Assembly (NCBI GenBank): GCA_025353985.1
Contig: JANXNT010001236.1
Location: forward strand, 1 to 7,405
Direction: 5' to 3'
DNA from: Limnoglobus sp.
GTDB lineage: Bacteria; Planctomycetota; Planctomycetia; Gemmatales; Gemmataceae
DNA length: 7,405 nucleotides
Shown here piece after piece: positions 1 through 5,578 of this stretch. The first letter of the stretch is position 1. Every line of letters begins with the position of its first letter. Made by a program: the position numbers and the translations under genes. Under the pieces are notes generated by a model, which did no database searches, was not told where the DNA came from, and worked only from the letters and a program-made list of their open reading frames with translations.

Positions 1-1
1 G

Positions 2-331
2 CAACTGCCCGCCGCGTCAAACCGCGTTTACTTCACCGCGAAGAACGGCCAGACCCGCGTGCGCGTGCGCATTTTGCAAGGGGAAGCGAACCAGTCGGCG
101 GCGTGCATTCCCGTAGGCGAATGCTGGATCGACGGCCTTACGGAAGGCATGGCCAAAGGCGCACCCGTGCAAGTGCGTTGCGGCGTGAACGCGAACGGGC
201 GAATCGAAGTAATGGCTCTCGATATGACGAGCGGTCGCATGGCGAAAGCCGAAATCCACCGTTCCGGTGGCATGTCCGAAGCCGACATCCGCTCCGACGC
301 AAACTGGGTGCAATCGCTGAAGATTCAGTAG
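2..331 (+). CDS. Hsp70-like (DnaK-family) protein, C-terminal fragment
   Basis: The gene enters from the left edge, so only the last 109 residues are visible; the first complete codon is at position 2. The residues match the beta-sandwich substrate-binding domain of Hsp70 proteins: a segment reading RVRVRILQGE (compare V-x-V-x-V-x-Q-G-E in DnaK), then VGECWIDGL, an A/P-rich turn, VQVRCGVNANGRIEVMALD, and TSGRMAKAEI. This is the canonical 'IG-x-F-x-L-x-G-I-P ... D-x-N-G-I-x-x-V-x-A-x-D' pattern in a diverged form. The protein stops about 22 residues after the last beta strand, so the helical lid found in classical DnaK is essentially absent. From family knowledge, such shortened Hsp70-like proteins are common in planctomycetes and bind unfolded peptides in an ATP-dependent way; whether this one is a true chaperone cannot be judged without its ATPase half. 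The next gene starts 203 bp downstream, so cotranscription is possible but not indicated. Confidence 0.85.
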   Translation, partial: QLPAASNRVYFTAKNGQTRVRVRILQGEANQSAACIPVGECWIDGLTEGMAKGAPVQVRCGVNANGRIEVMALDMTSGRMAKAEIHRSGGMSEADIRSDANWVQSLKIQ

Positions 332-467
332 GTTTCCGTGCAATTGCCAACGTATGGCTGGATCCATTTTCGGTGCCTATTCGAGAAATGTCCATATTAC
401 AACGCGAAAACAAGCCAACGAAAAGCGGATTTCAGACACGAAATCGTATTTTTACCAACGAATTGAG

Positions 468-496
468 TTGTCGGTAGTAATTATTTCGGCTAGATT
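468..496 (+). promoter_or_regulatory. Possible promoter of the sigma factor-kinase operon
   Basis: A hexamer TTGTCG (468-473) and a hexamer TAGATT (491-496) are separated by 17 bases. Each matches the housekeeping consensus at four of six positions. A transcript would start near 503 and leave a leader of about 30 bases before the ATG at 535. The surrounding 332-534 spacer is richer in A/T than the genes, and I saw no intrinsic terminator for the upstream Hsp70-like gene in it. This is a weak match found by eye. Confidence 0.22.
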
Positions 497-534
497 GTAC
501 AAAACGATTCTATCCACCCAAATTCGACACTCCC

Positions 535-1116
535 ATGATCGAAACTGATACCGGATCGTGCATTACTGGTCTTCTCGAACAGTATCGTCTGGGCGATCAT
601 TTCGTCGAGAACCTGATTTTTGAGCGATGCCAATCCCAGCTTTTTCTCATCGCGAAATCGATGCTCCATCAATTTCCCAAGGCGAGAACGCGAATCGAGG
701 CAAATGACCTCTTGCAGCAAGGCCAGATTCGGTTGCTGAAAGCGCTCCGGAAAATCCCGCTCAACAGCACCCCCGATTTCTTGCGACTGGCCGCGAGGCA
801 CATTCGTTGGGAGTTACTGTCGATGATTCGCACGCCACTCATTCCCACTACGGATGACGGCAGTCATTCCGAACTTCAGGATTCGGATTTCGAAACCGAA
901 GATCCCGCCATGTTGGCCACGTGGCGCGAAGTTCACGACCGAATCGCACAGTTTCCTGAACGAGAACGGCAACTCTTCGACTTGCTGTACTATCACGGCA
1001 TGTCCCAAGTCGATGCGGCGAAATACCTCGATTGGCCGCTCAGAACACTGACAAGACATTGGCTCCAGGCCCGATTGAAGTTCATGAGGCAGTACGAAAA
1101 TAAAAATCCATTCTGA
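535..1116 (+). CDS. ECF-type sigma-70 family RNA polymerase sigma factor
   Basis: This 193-residue protein has the two-domain layout of extracytoplasmic-function sigma factors. Region 2 covers roughly residues 28-100, with region 2.2 around ANDLLQQGQIRLLKAL (56-71) and region 2.3/2.4 around FLRLAARHIRWELLSMIR (82-99). A linker rich in acidic and polar residues (about 104-125) follows. Region 4 covers roughly 130-185: the FPERERQLFDLLYYHGMSQ helix pair and an AAKYLDWPLRTLTRHW helix-turn-helix for -35 recognition. The protein should direct core RNA polymerase to a small regulon. The ATG at 535 has no obvious Shine-Dalgarno sequence; I chose it because region 2 needs the N-terminus and no better in-frame start is seen. 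The gene is followed after 75 bp by a membrane Ser/Thr kinase, the arrangement of the planctomycete ECF-kinase groups. No anti-sigma factor is visible, so control by the kinase is the natural inference. Region 2.2 has EAND where many ECFs have a more acidic segment. Confidence 0.9.
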   Translation: MIETDTGSCITGLLEQYRLGDHFVENLIFERCQSQLFLIAKSMLHQFPKARTRIEANDLLQQGQIRLLKALRKIPLNSTPDFLRLAARHIRWELLSMIRTPLIPTTDDGSHSELQDSDFETEDPAMLATWREVHDRIAQFPERERQLFDLLYYHGMSQVDAAKYLDWPLRTLTRHWLQARLKFMRQYENKNPF

Positions 1117-1182
1117 GTGACTAATTGACAGTAGTGTTGTGTTACAGCGTCATCCGCGCATTCCGTGGTTCTTCCCATTCAC

Positions 1183-1186
1183 GGAG
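1183..1186 (+). promoter_or_regulatory. Ribosome binding site that fixes the kinase start at 1192
   Basis: GGAG lies five bases before an ATG at 1192. A longer reading from a GTG at 1165 is open in the same frame and would add nine residues, but has no such site before it. The sequence after the ATG (MDRLSELILKWDELRASGK) is also how planctomycete kinases of this type typically begin. Confidence 0.6.
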
Positions 1187-1191
1187 TTGAT

Positions 1192-3042
1192 ATGGACCGG
1201 CTAAGCGAACTGATCCTCAAGTGGGATGAGCTACGCGCGAGCGGCAAAATTGTCGATGCGAAAACGCTCTGCCCAGACGACAAAGAACTCGAAGCACAAC
1301 TCGCGGAAGAAATTCGCCTGATTACCGCGTGCGAAAATCTTTTCGGCATGACGGCTGGCCCTGTAGCAGTGAGTCCACCCACTTTTCCCGCGATGATCGG
1401 TCGCTACATGATTCGAAAAGAACTCGGTAACGGTGGCATGGGTGTTGTTTACCTCGGCTGGGATACCGATCTGCACCGGTTAGTCGCCATCAAACGAATT
1501 CTGCCGCAATACGACGATGCCCGTTTGGTCGAACGCTTCTTGCGGGAACGCCGCGTTATCGGGCATCTCGACCACCCGAACATCGTGCCCGTTTACGACT
1601 CGGGGGTCCATCTCGACCAACCCTATCTCGTCATGAAATACATCGAAGGCGGAACTCTGGCACAACATCACACGCGGTTCTCAAACAAAAACCCGAAGGC
1701 GATCATCGAACTTTTGAGGAAAATCTCGCTCGCCGTCGCCCATGCGCACGCAAATGACATCTTGCATCGAGACATCAAGCCGAACAACATTCTTCTATCG
1801 GAAACGAACGAACCGTTCATCGCCGACTTCGGACTGGCGAAATGGGCCACGCGCGACCCATTGGAACTTGAATCTACCACCACCAAGGCGCAAGCTGACA
1901 CGAACCCGGAAATTCAGGCGTTAACCAACGAAGGAAACCACCCGGGAACGCCGAAATACATGGCACCGGAACACCGCGACTCGACTTACGGAGTCGTTAC
2001 CGTTGCCTCGGATGTCTGGTCGATTGGCGTTGTTGGCTACGAACTGCTGACCGGTCGCAACCCGTTCCCCAACGGCTACTCAGCACCTTACGTGTATGCC
2101 GGGAATACTCCACTCGGTCGTGTGATCGATCGATGCCTTCGCTTGCAACCTAGTGAACGGTTTCGATCCGCGAAAGAGCTATCCGATGCACTCCAGAACG
2201 CTTCGAAGAAAGCACGTATCGGGTTGGCGATCGCGTCGACAATCCTGATCGCAGTTGTCACTAGGGCCTGCTTGAATCTGGTGCCCTACAACGCAGCGGT
2301 GGAGAAACCATCGCAGCGATTGGTCGATTCGTTTCCAGTTGTCAAAACCGATTTCGATCCCGACTTTGTCAGTCGCTGCTACCGCGATTTACGCGATGGC
2401 AAAGTCGTCACACTGGTTGAGGATCAGAAACTTCCGCACTATCGCATCGTCGTTCCGAACGTCGGGAAAGCCCTTTTCAAAGAGGGTGCCGGTTTCCGCG
2501 TCGAAGCGAATCGTTACTGTCTCGTTGAATTATTACCGGGACTGCCAGAAGGACGTTGGCAAATCGATGCGGAACTGCAACAAATCCACGACTCCGGTGC
2601 GAACTCCACGGGCGTAGCCGTCGCGATTCGACGCGAGTGCAAAGAGACCATTTGGTACTCGCAAGGAATCACCGCCGATTTTTGCGAACAACTCCATCCG
2701 CGGCCGTCGTGTGTCGGCACGATTCGGCTCATCCAACACTGGGAATCGAATCGGGAATCTTGGCCCGGTATGGAATACATCTTCCTCAAGGGGTCGATGA
2801 CAATACCGATGGGTGAACCGACACGCGGCTTTCACACTCGCAAGATTCGCGTGATAATCGACTCCACGAGTTGGACAGCGAATATCGACGGCGTGCAAAT
2901 GCCCAAAGTGGATGCTGACACCATCGCAACAGAAGTTCCGACGATGATTGGCGACCCCACCACACTGAGCGGCGGCGTCGGCTTATTCGTCAAAGATGGT
3001 ACGACGCGAGTCCATCGATATACCGTTCGAAAAGCTCAGTAA
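1192..3042 (+). CDS. Membrane-anchored Ser/Thr protein kinase (Hanks type) with extracytoplasmic lectin-like domain
   Basis: The protein has 616 residues from the ATG. Residues 1-68 form a helical N-terminal segment. The kinase domain spans about 70-330 with all key motifs: glycine loop GNGGMG (79-84), VAIK lysine (101), helix-C glutamate in FLRERR (119), catalytic HRDIKPNN (192-199), DFG (212-214), APE (258-260) and the subdomain IX DVWSIG. It should therefore be an active kinase. The DFG-to-APE stretch is 49 residues, longer than usual, and rich in Thr/Ser (ESTTTKAQAD), so it is a likely autophosphorylation loop. One membrane helix lies at about 344-364. The remaining 250 residues should be outside the cytoplasm; they contain five cysteines (396, 443, 483, 498, 507) and end in a beta-rich SGGVGLFVKDGTTRVHRYTV pattern resembling concanavalin/LamG-like folds, which would suit ligand sensing. 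That fold call is an inference. It probably shares a transcript with the sigma factor 75 bp upstream, its likely partner or substrate. Confidence 0.92.
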   Translation: MDRLSELILKWDELRASGKIVDAKTLCPDDKELEAQLAEEIRLITACENLFGMTAGPVAVSPPTFPAMIGRYMIRKELGNGGMGVVYLGWDTDLHRLVAIKRILPQYDDARLVERFLRERRVIGHLDHPNIVPVYDSGVHLDQPYLVMKYIEGGTLAQHHTRFSNKNPKAIIELLRKISLAVAHAHANDILHRDIKPNNILLSETNEPFIADFGLAKWATRDPLELESTTTKAQADTNPEIQALTNEGNHPGTPKYMAPEHRDSTYGVVTVASDVWSIGVVGYELLTGRNPFPNGYSAPYVYAGNTPLGRVIDRCLRLQPSERFRSAKELSDALQNASKKARIGLAIASTILIAVVTRACLNLVPYNAAVEKPSQRLVDSFPVVKTDFDPDFVSRCYRDLRDGKVVTLVEDQKLPHYRIVVPNVGKALFKEGAGFRVEANRYCLVELLPGLPEGRWQIDAELQQIHDSGANSTGVAVAIRRECKETIWYSQGITADFCEQLHPRPSCVGTIRLIQHWESNRESWPGMEYIFLKGSMTIPMGEPTRGFHTRKIRVIIDSTSWTANIDGVQMPKVDADTIATEVPTMIGDPTTLSGGVGLFVKDGTTRVHRYTVRKAQ

Positions 3043-3108
3043 TCACGGCTGCGGGGCTCCAATCGGCGCGATTTTGGACACTCATAATTGACGTAAGTGC
3101 GAATTGCG

Positions 3109-3141
3109 AACACTCTAAAACCATGTTTTGGGGTGTTTTTT
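3109..3141 (+). terminator. Intrinsic (Rho-independent) terminator of the sigma-kinase operon
   Basis: The arms 3109-3121 and 3125-3137 pair over 13 positions around a three-base loop (CAT), with two G-U wobbles in the RNA. The hairpin runs directly into a T tract ending at 3141. It lies 66 bases past the kinase stop codon. The reverse strand lacks a T tract on its downstream side, so it should act only on rightward transcripts. Confidence 0.75.
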
Positions 3142-3301
3142 CGTCTCAATATGCCATTTTTCGATCGCAAATTACCGATTCATTTCTGGGCAGTTTGTCG
3201 TAACTCACACTCTTGTTGCGGGTTACGTCGAGGATCATTCGATCCACTCTCGCTGTAAATACCGACCGTTTCGCGTCACTATGCGACCAAAAATCGACCG
3301 G

Positions 3302-3343
3302 GCGCGCCTTTTCTATGTCATTGCGCGCCTTTTCTGTGTCATT
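3302..3343 (+). repeat. 21-bp tandem direct repeat, two copies, with a degenerate third
   Basis: Copies at 3302-3322 and 3323-3343 are identical except for one base (A versus G at the fourteenth position). Each starts GCGCGCCTTTTCT and ends GTCATT. A third, diverged unit starts at 3345 (GCGCGCACTTTTGGG) and later reaches GTCCATGACA. The unit length is a multiple of three, but I do not read the region as coding. The GCGCGCCTTTT core recurs in inverted orientation at 5045-5055, upstream of the DUF1501 gene. Confidence 0.85.
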
Positions 3344-3520
3344 TGCGCGCACTTTTGGGTACGTCCATGACAGTGTGCAAAAGTCGACTTGCGTCAATTC
3401 AGCGAAAACTTTTTGACTTTGAGATTTGGTGTGGATGATGCACTTACGGGCAAATGGGATCGGGCGGTTACATCGTCTTTTTTCGGGTGAAAGTGATGAG
3501 CGAATCGGTGGCGACTTCGG

Positions 3521-3558
3521 GACGCGTGAAGTCACCGCGTCAGAAGTCTCACAACTTC
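3521..3558. repeat. Two adjacent small inverted repeats downstream of the DUF1501 gene
   Basis: GACGCG (3521-3526) pairs with CGCGTC (3536-3541), and GAAGT (3543-3547) pairs with ACTTC (3554-3558). Read on the minus strand they lie 53-90 bases beyond the DUF1501 stop codon, where a transcript 3' end would be expected. No T tract follows on that strand, so they are not a classic intrinsic terminator; they could protect an mRNA end or be chance pairing. Confidence 0.35.
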
Positions 3559-3610
3559 CGCTACGAAATACACGAGAATCTGTTTGCCCGATTCGTACCC
3601 CTCTCACACA

Positions 3611-4927
3611 TCAAATCAGTTCGGGCATGGCCTTCCAGTCGTCGACCAGGAAGTTTGGCCGCCCGGAGAGATCGGTCAGCGTCACGGCGTGTGGGTCGAT
3701 GCCGAAGTGGTGGTAGAGCGAGGCGTGGACTTCGCCGAAGTGGACGGGGCGTTTCGTGATGGTGCCGCCGTTGCGATCCGTTCCGCCGATGACTTGACCC
3801 GTGCGGAAGCCGCCGCCCGCGATCAGCCCGCCACCGACTTGTGGCCAGTGATCGCGGCCGCCGTCCTTGTTTATTTGCGGCGTACGGCCGAACTCGCCCC
3901 ACGCCACGACTGCGACATCTTGATCGAGTCCGCGGTCGTGCAAATCCGAGATCAGCGCGTGCATTCCATGATCGAACCACGGGAAGTGCGTGTTCTTGCA
4001 CTCGCTGAAATTGCTACTGTGGAAGTCCCATCGCCCGAAGTTCAACGTCACCACCCGCGCCCCGGCTTCGACCAAGCGGCGCGCCATCAGGAAATGTTCG
4101 AGGTTCCGCGGTGCGCCGTCGCCGTAGTTTTTCGAGTCGCCTTTGCCGTAGCGTTCGCGGACGACCAACGGCTCTTTTGAAAGATCGAGCGCTTCGACCA
4201 TCTTGCTCGACGTGAGAATTTCAAGCGACTGGCGATGGAGTGCATCCATGCCGTCGAACGTGCCTTTGCCGTCGATGTCGCGCCGGATGCGGTCGAAGAC
4301 CCTCAGCAATTCGGCACGGTCCGTGAGGTTCACCGCGTTGCTGGAGTTCAGCACCATGTTTCGGCTAATCGGCCCCGATGGGCGGAACGCCCCGTTCGCG
4401 ATACCGAGAAATCCGGGGTGGCCCGGCGATCCGTACGGCGGATGCCCCGAATCGGGTGCGAGGCCAAAGAACGGCGGCACCGATTTGTTCGTCGAACCGA
4501 GCAGTTTCGACACCGTCGCGCCGATCGACGGCCAACCGCCCGGAGCCTGTTTTTGAACCGTGCGGCCAGTGTAGCAAATGAACGAGTCGTGATCGCCACT
4601 CGGCGACCCGTAGACCGAGCGTAGCGGGATGACTTTGTCCATGATCGAGGCGATTTTCGGCAGATGCTCGCAGATTTGGATGCCGGGCACTTTCGTATTG
4701 ATCGGCTTGAATTCGCCGCGAATCTCCGATGGGGCATCCATTTTCAGGTCGTACATGTCTTGGTGCGGTGGCGCGCCGACCATGTAGATCATAATGACGG
4801 CTTTGTGCGACCGTCCGACCCCCGATGCCTGTTCCGCCCGCAACAACCCTGGCAGCGATAACCCGCCTAAACCGAGAGCGCCGACTTTAAGAAACTCACG
4901 GCGAGATTGTCCGAGTACGGATAGCAT
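3611..4927 (-). CDS. Tat-exported DUF1501 family protein
   Basis: This 438-residue protein opens with a textbook twin-arginine signal: SRREFLK at residues 8-14, a glycine/leucine-rich hydrophobic run (15-29), then RAEQA. The body fits DUF1501 proteins, a planctomycete-enriched family distantly related to the alkaline phosphatase/sulfatase fold. Visible marks are the opening VGAPPHQDMYDLKMDAP (50-66), GDHDSF (111-116), GRWDFHSS (298-305), FDHGM (318-322), AWGEFGRTPQINKDGGRDHWP (around 342-362) and a C-terminal DLSGRP. The His/Asp residues in these motifs are candidates for metal binding, and the biochemical role is unknown. The frame is open 60 codons further upstream, but the ATG at 4927 is preceded by AGAAGGA and puts the Tat motif at the N-terminus, so it is the start. 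Length is normal for the family. Family members often sit next to DUF1549/DUF1553 (PSCyt/PSD) genes; none is present here. Confidence 0.93.
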   Translation of the reverse strand: MLSVLGQSRREFLKVGALGLGGLSLPGLLRAEQASGVGRSHKAVIMIYMVGAPPHQDMYDLKMDAPSEIRGEFKPINTKVPGIQICEHLPKIASIMDKVIPLRSVYGSPSGDHDSFICYTGRTVQKQAPGGWPSIGATVSKLLGSTNKSVPPFFGLAPDSGHPPYGSPGHPGFLGIANGAFRPSGPISRNMVLNSSNAVNLTDRAELLRVFDRIRRDIDGKGTFDGMDALHRQSLEILTSSKMVEALDLSKEPLVVRERYGKGDSKNYGDGAPRNLEHFLMARRLVEAGARVVTLNFGRWDFHSSNFSECKNTHFPWFDHGMHALISDLHDRGLDQDVAVVAWGEFGRTPQINKDGGRDHWPQVGGGLIAGGGFRTGQVIGGTDRNGGTITKRPVHFGEVHASLYHHFGIDPHAVTLTDLSGRPNFLVDDWKAMPELI

Positions 4928-4934
4928 GTGGGCT

Positions 4935-4941
4935 TCCTTCT
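4935..4941 (-). promoter_or_regulatory. Ribosome binding site of the DUF1501 gene
   Basis: Read on the minus strand, AGAAGGA ends seven bases before the ATG at 4927. It decides this start over the longer open frame reaching back to 5107, whose extra 60 residues would bury the twin-arginine signal. Confidence 0.7.
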
Positions 4942-5000
4942 GAATCGGCGGGTGGCGAAGTATCGGCGCGGATGGCGTGGCCATCGGTAGGCAGGTAAGA

Positions 5001-5009
5001 AATATAATA
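5001..5009. promoter_or_regulatory. AT-rich promoter-like box between divergent genes
   Basis: AATATAATA is the most AT-rich spot in the 195-bp divergent spacer. On the plus strand it contains a perfect TATAAT (5003-5008); on the minus strand it reads TATTAT (5004-5009), one mismatch from the same consensus. It could serve as the -10 box of the small secreted protein gene (leader about 108 bases) or of the DUF1501 gene (leader about 70 bases). No convincing -35 hexamer lies 16-18 bases away on either strand, so the call rests on the -10 box alone. Confidence 0.35.
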
Positions 5010-5044
5010 CTCGCAACGATCGCGTGCGAATAGCTTTCTTTTCC

Positions 5045-5057
5045 AAAAGGCGCGCAA
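5045..5057 (-). repeat. Inverted distant copy of the TTGCGCGCCTTTT motif
   Basis: Read on the minus strand these 13 bases are identical to 3321-3333 on the plus strand, which spans the junction of the two tandem repeat units. The copy lies 118 bases upstream of the DUF1501 start and 66 bases upstream of the small secreted protein start, next to a CTTTT-CC-AAAAG dyad (5038-5049). It could be a regulator binding site, but the function is unknown. Confidence 0.5.
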
Positions 5058-5122
5058 GTTCGCGATGTGGCTGCATCTTGTGGGTATCCGCGTGTGCAGC
5101 GCGTCACTCGTAACGGTGTCCC

Positions 5123-5554
5123 ATGGCCCTTTTTTCACGAACGATCCCTTTGCTCGCCGTCATTGCCATGACGGCTTTCGCACCGATTGCTATCGCTGGC
5201 TGGGTAACCGTTAAAAATGATACGACTGGATCGGTAACGGTTCAGGAAACGGTCGTCGTGAATGGCGTCGTTCGGAAATGCAAGCCGGTCAAACTTGCGG
5301 CGGGCGAGACACTTCGTGAATTTCAGCCGAAAGCAGGCACAAAGACGATTGTCGTCGTGGAATCGGGTCTGTTCGGGAAAACGCTTTACACCGGCGACCT
5401 GAAATGGGCCGACGGCGATAGTGCGTTCGCCATTGCCAAAGACGGTGACAAAGTCCAAGTCGCCGCCGTTGTCGATGCACCAAAAGCGGGCGGCACCGCA
5501 CGTGCCCAATCACCCGAAATCGCCAAAGCACCGATGGTCATCAAGCCACGCTGA
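5123..5554 (+). CDS. Small secreted protein of unknown function
   Basis: I do not recognise this 143-residue protein. It starts with a clear Sec-type signal peptide: MALFSR, a hydrophobic core (about 8-24) and an AIA site with likely cleavage after residue 25. The mature part of about 118 residues begins GWVTVKNDTTGSVTVQETVVVNG and is rich in V, T, K and A with alternating hydrophobic residues, suggesting a small beta-sandwich. It has a single cysteine (in RKCKP), then a conserved-looking GLFGKTLYTGDLKW segment, and a low-complexity A/P/K tail. No catalytic motif is seen. The ATG at 5123 has only weak ribosome-site resemblance, but it places the signal peptide correctly. It is transcribed away from the DUF1501 gene and ends 24 bases from the convergent subtilase gene, with no visible terminator in between. 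A periplasmic or cell-surface location is inferred from the signal peptide. Confidence 0.75.
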   Translation: MALFSRTIPLLAVIAMTAFAPIAIAGWVTVKNDTTGSVTVQETVVVNGVVRKCKPVKLAAGETLREFQPKAGTKTIVVVESGLFGKTLYTGDLKWADGDSAFAIAKDGDKVQVAAVVDAPKAGGTARAQSPEIAKAPMVIKPR

Positions 5555-5578
5555 GTGTTTGTTCGAATCGAGTCATTT

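Larger units (their letters stand above)
3142..3610. other. Noncoding intergenic stretch with repeats
   Basis: I see no credible gene in these 469 bases. Open frames exist on both strands, including one of 153 codons on the minus strand starting three bases after the DUF1501 stop, but their residue composition is rich in R, S and K, third positions show no GC preference, and no motif or good ribosome site supports them. The stretch is more AT-rich than the genes. It holds a tandem repeat (3302-3343), a perfect 10-bp palindrome AAGTCGACTT (3381-3390), a weak hairpin followed by six T residues (3463-3483), and two adjacent small inverted repeats (3521-3558). It separates the terminated rightward operon from the leftward DUF1501 gene. 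Confidence 0.6.

Noticed and set aside
360..393. Imperfect hairpin after the Hsp70-like gene (GGA-CATTT paired with AAATG-TCC).
   Set aside because: Bulged stem, large loop and no T tract; not a terminator by sequence criteria.
1125..1153. Perfect TTGACA (1125-1130) between the sigma factor and the kinase, as an internal promoter.
   Set aside because: No acceptable -10 hexamer lies 16-18 bases downstream (the best candidate, CGTCAT, matches only three of six), so I do not call a promoter.
1165..1191. GTG at 1165 as the start of the kinase.
   Set aside because: No ribosome site precedes it, whereas the ATG at 1192 has GGAG at a good distance and gives the typical family N-terminus.
3302..3356. 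CRISPR-like array.
   Set aside because: The units are directly adjacent without spacers, there are only two to three of them, and no cas genes are present.
3463..3483. Weak hairpin (3463-3468 with 3472-3477) followed by six T residues, resembling a plus-strand terminator.
   Set aside because: Only six pairs with two G-U wobbles, and no plus-strand gene upstream that is not already terminated at 3109-3141.
3146..3607. 153-codon open frame on the minus strand starting three bases after the DUF1501 stop, containing a short repeated NDTEKAR/NDIEKAR segment.
   Set aside because: The repeat is just the 21-bp DNA repeat read in frame. The residue mix is R/S/K-rich, third codon positions show no GC preference, there is no ribosome site beyond the GTG, and no domain is recognisable.
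3454..3759. Plus-strand open frames (3426-3716 and 3454-3759) reaching into the DUF1501 gene.
   Set aside because: They run antisense into the well-supported DUF1501 coding sequence and turn into Arg/Gly/Ser-rich shadow sequence there.
3584..4180. 198-codon plus-strand frame antisense to the DUF1501 gene.
   Set aside because: Typical antisense shadow of a GC-rich gene; no motif, and the minus-strand frame has clear family motifs and a Tat signal.
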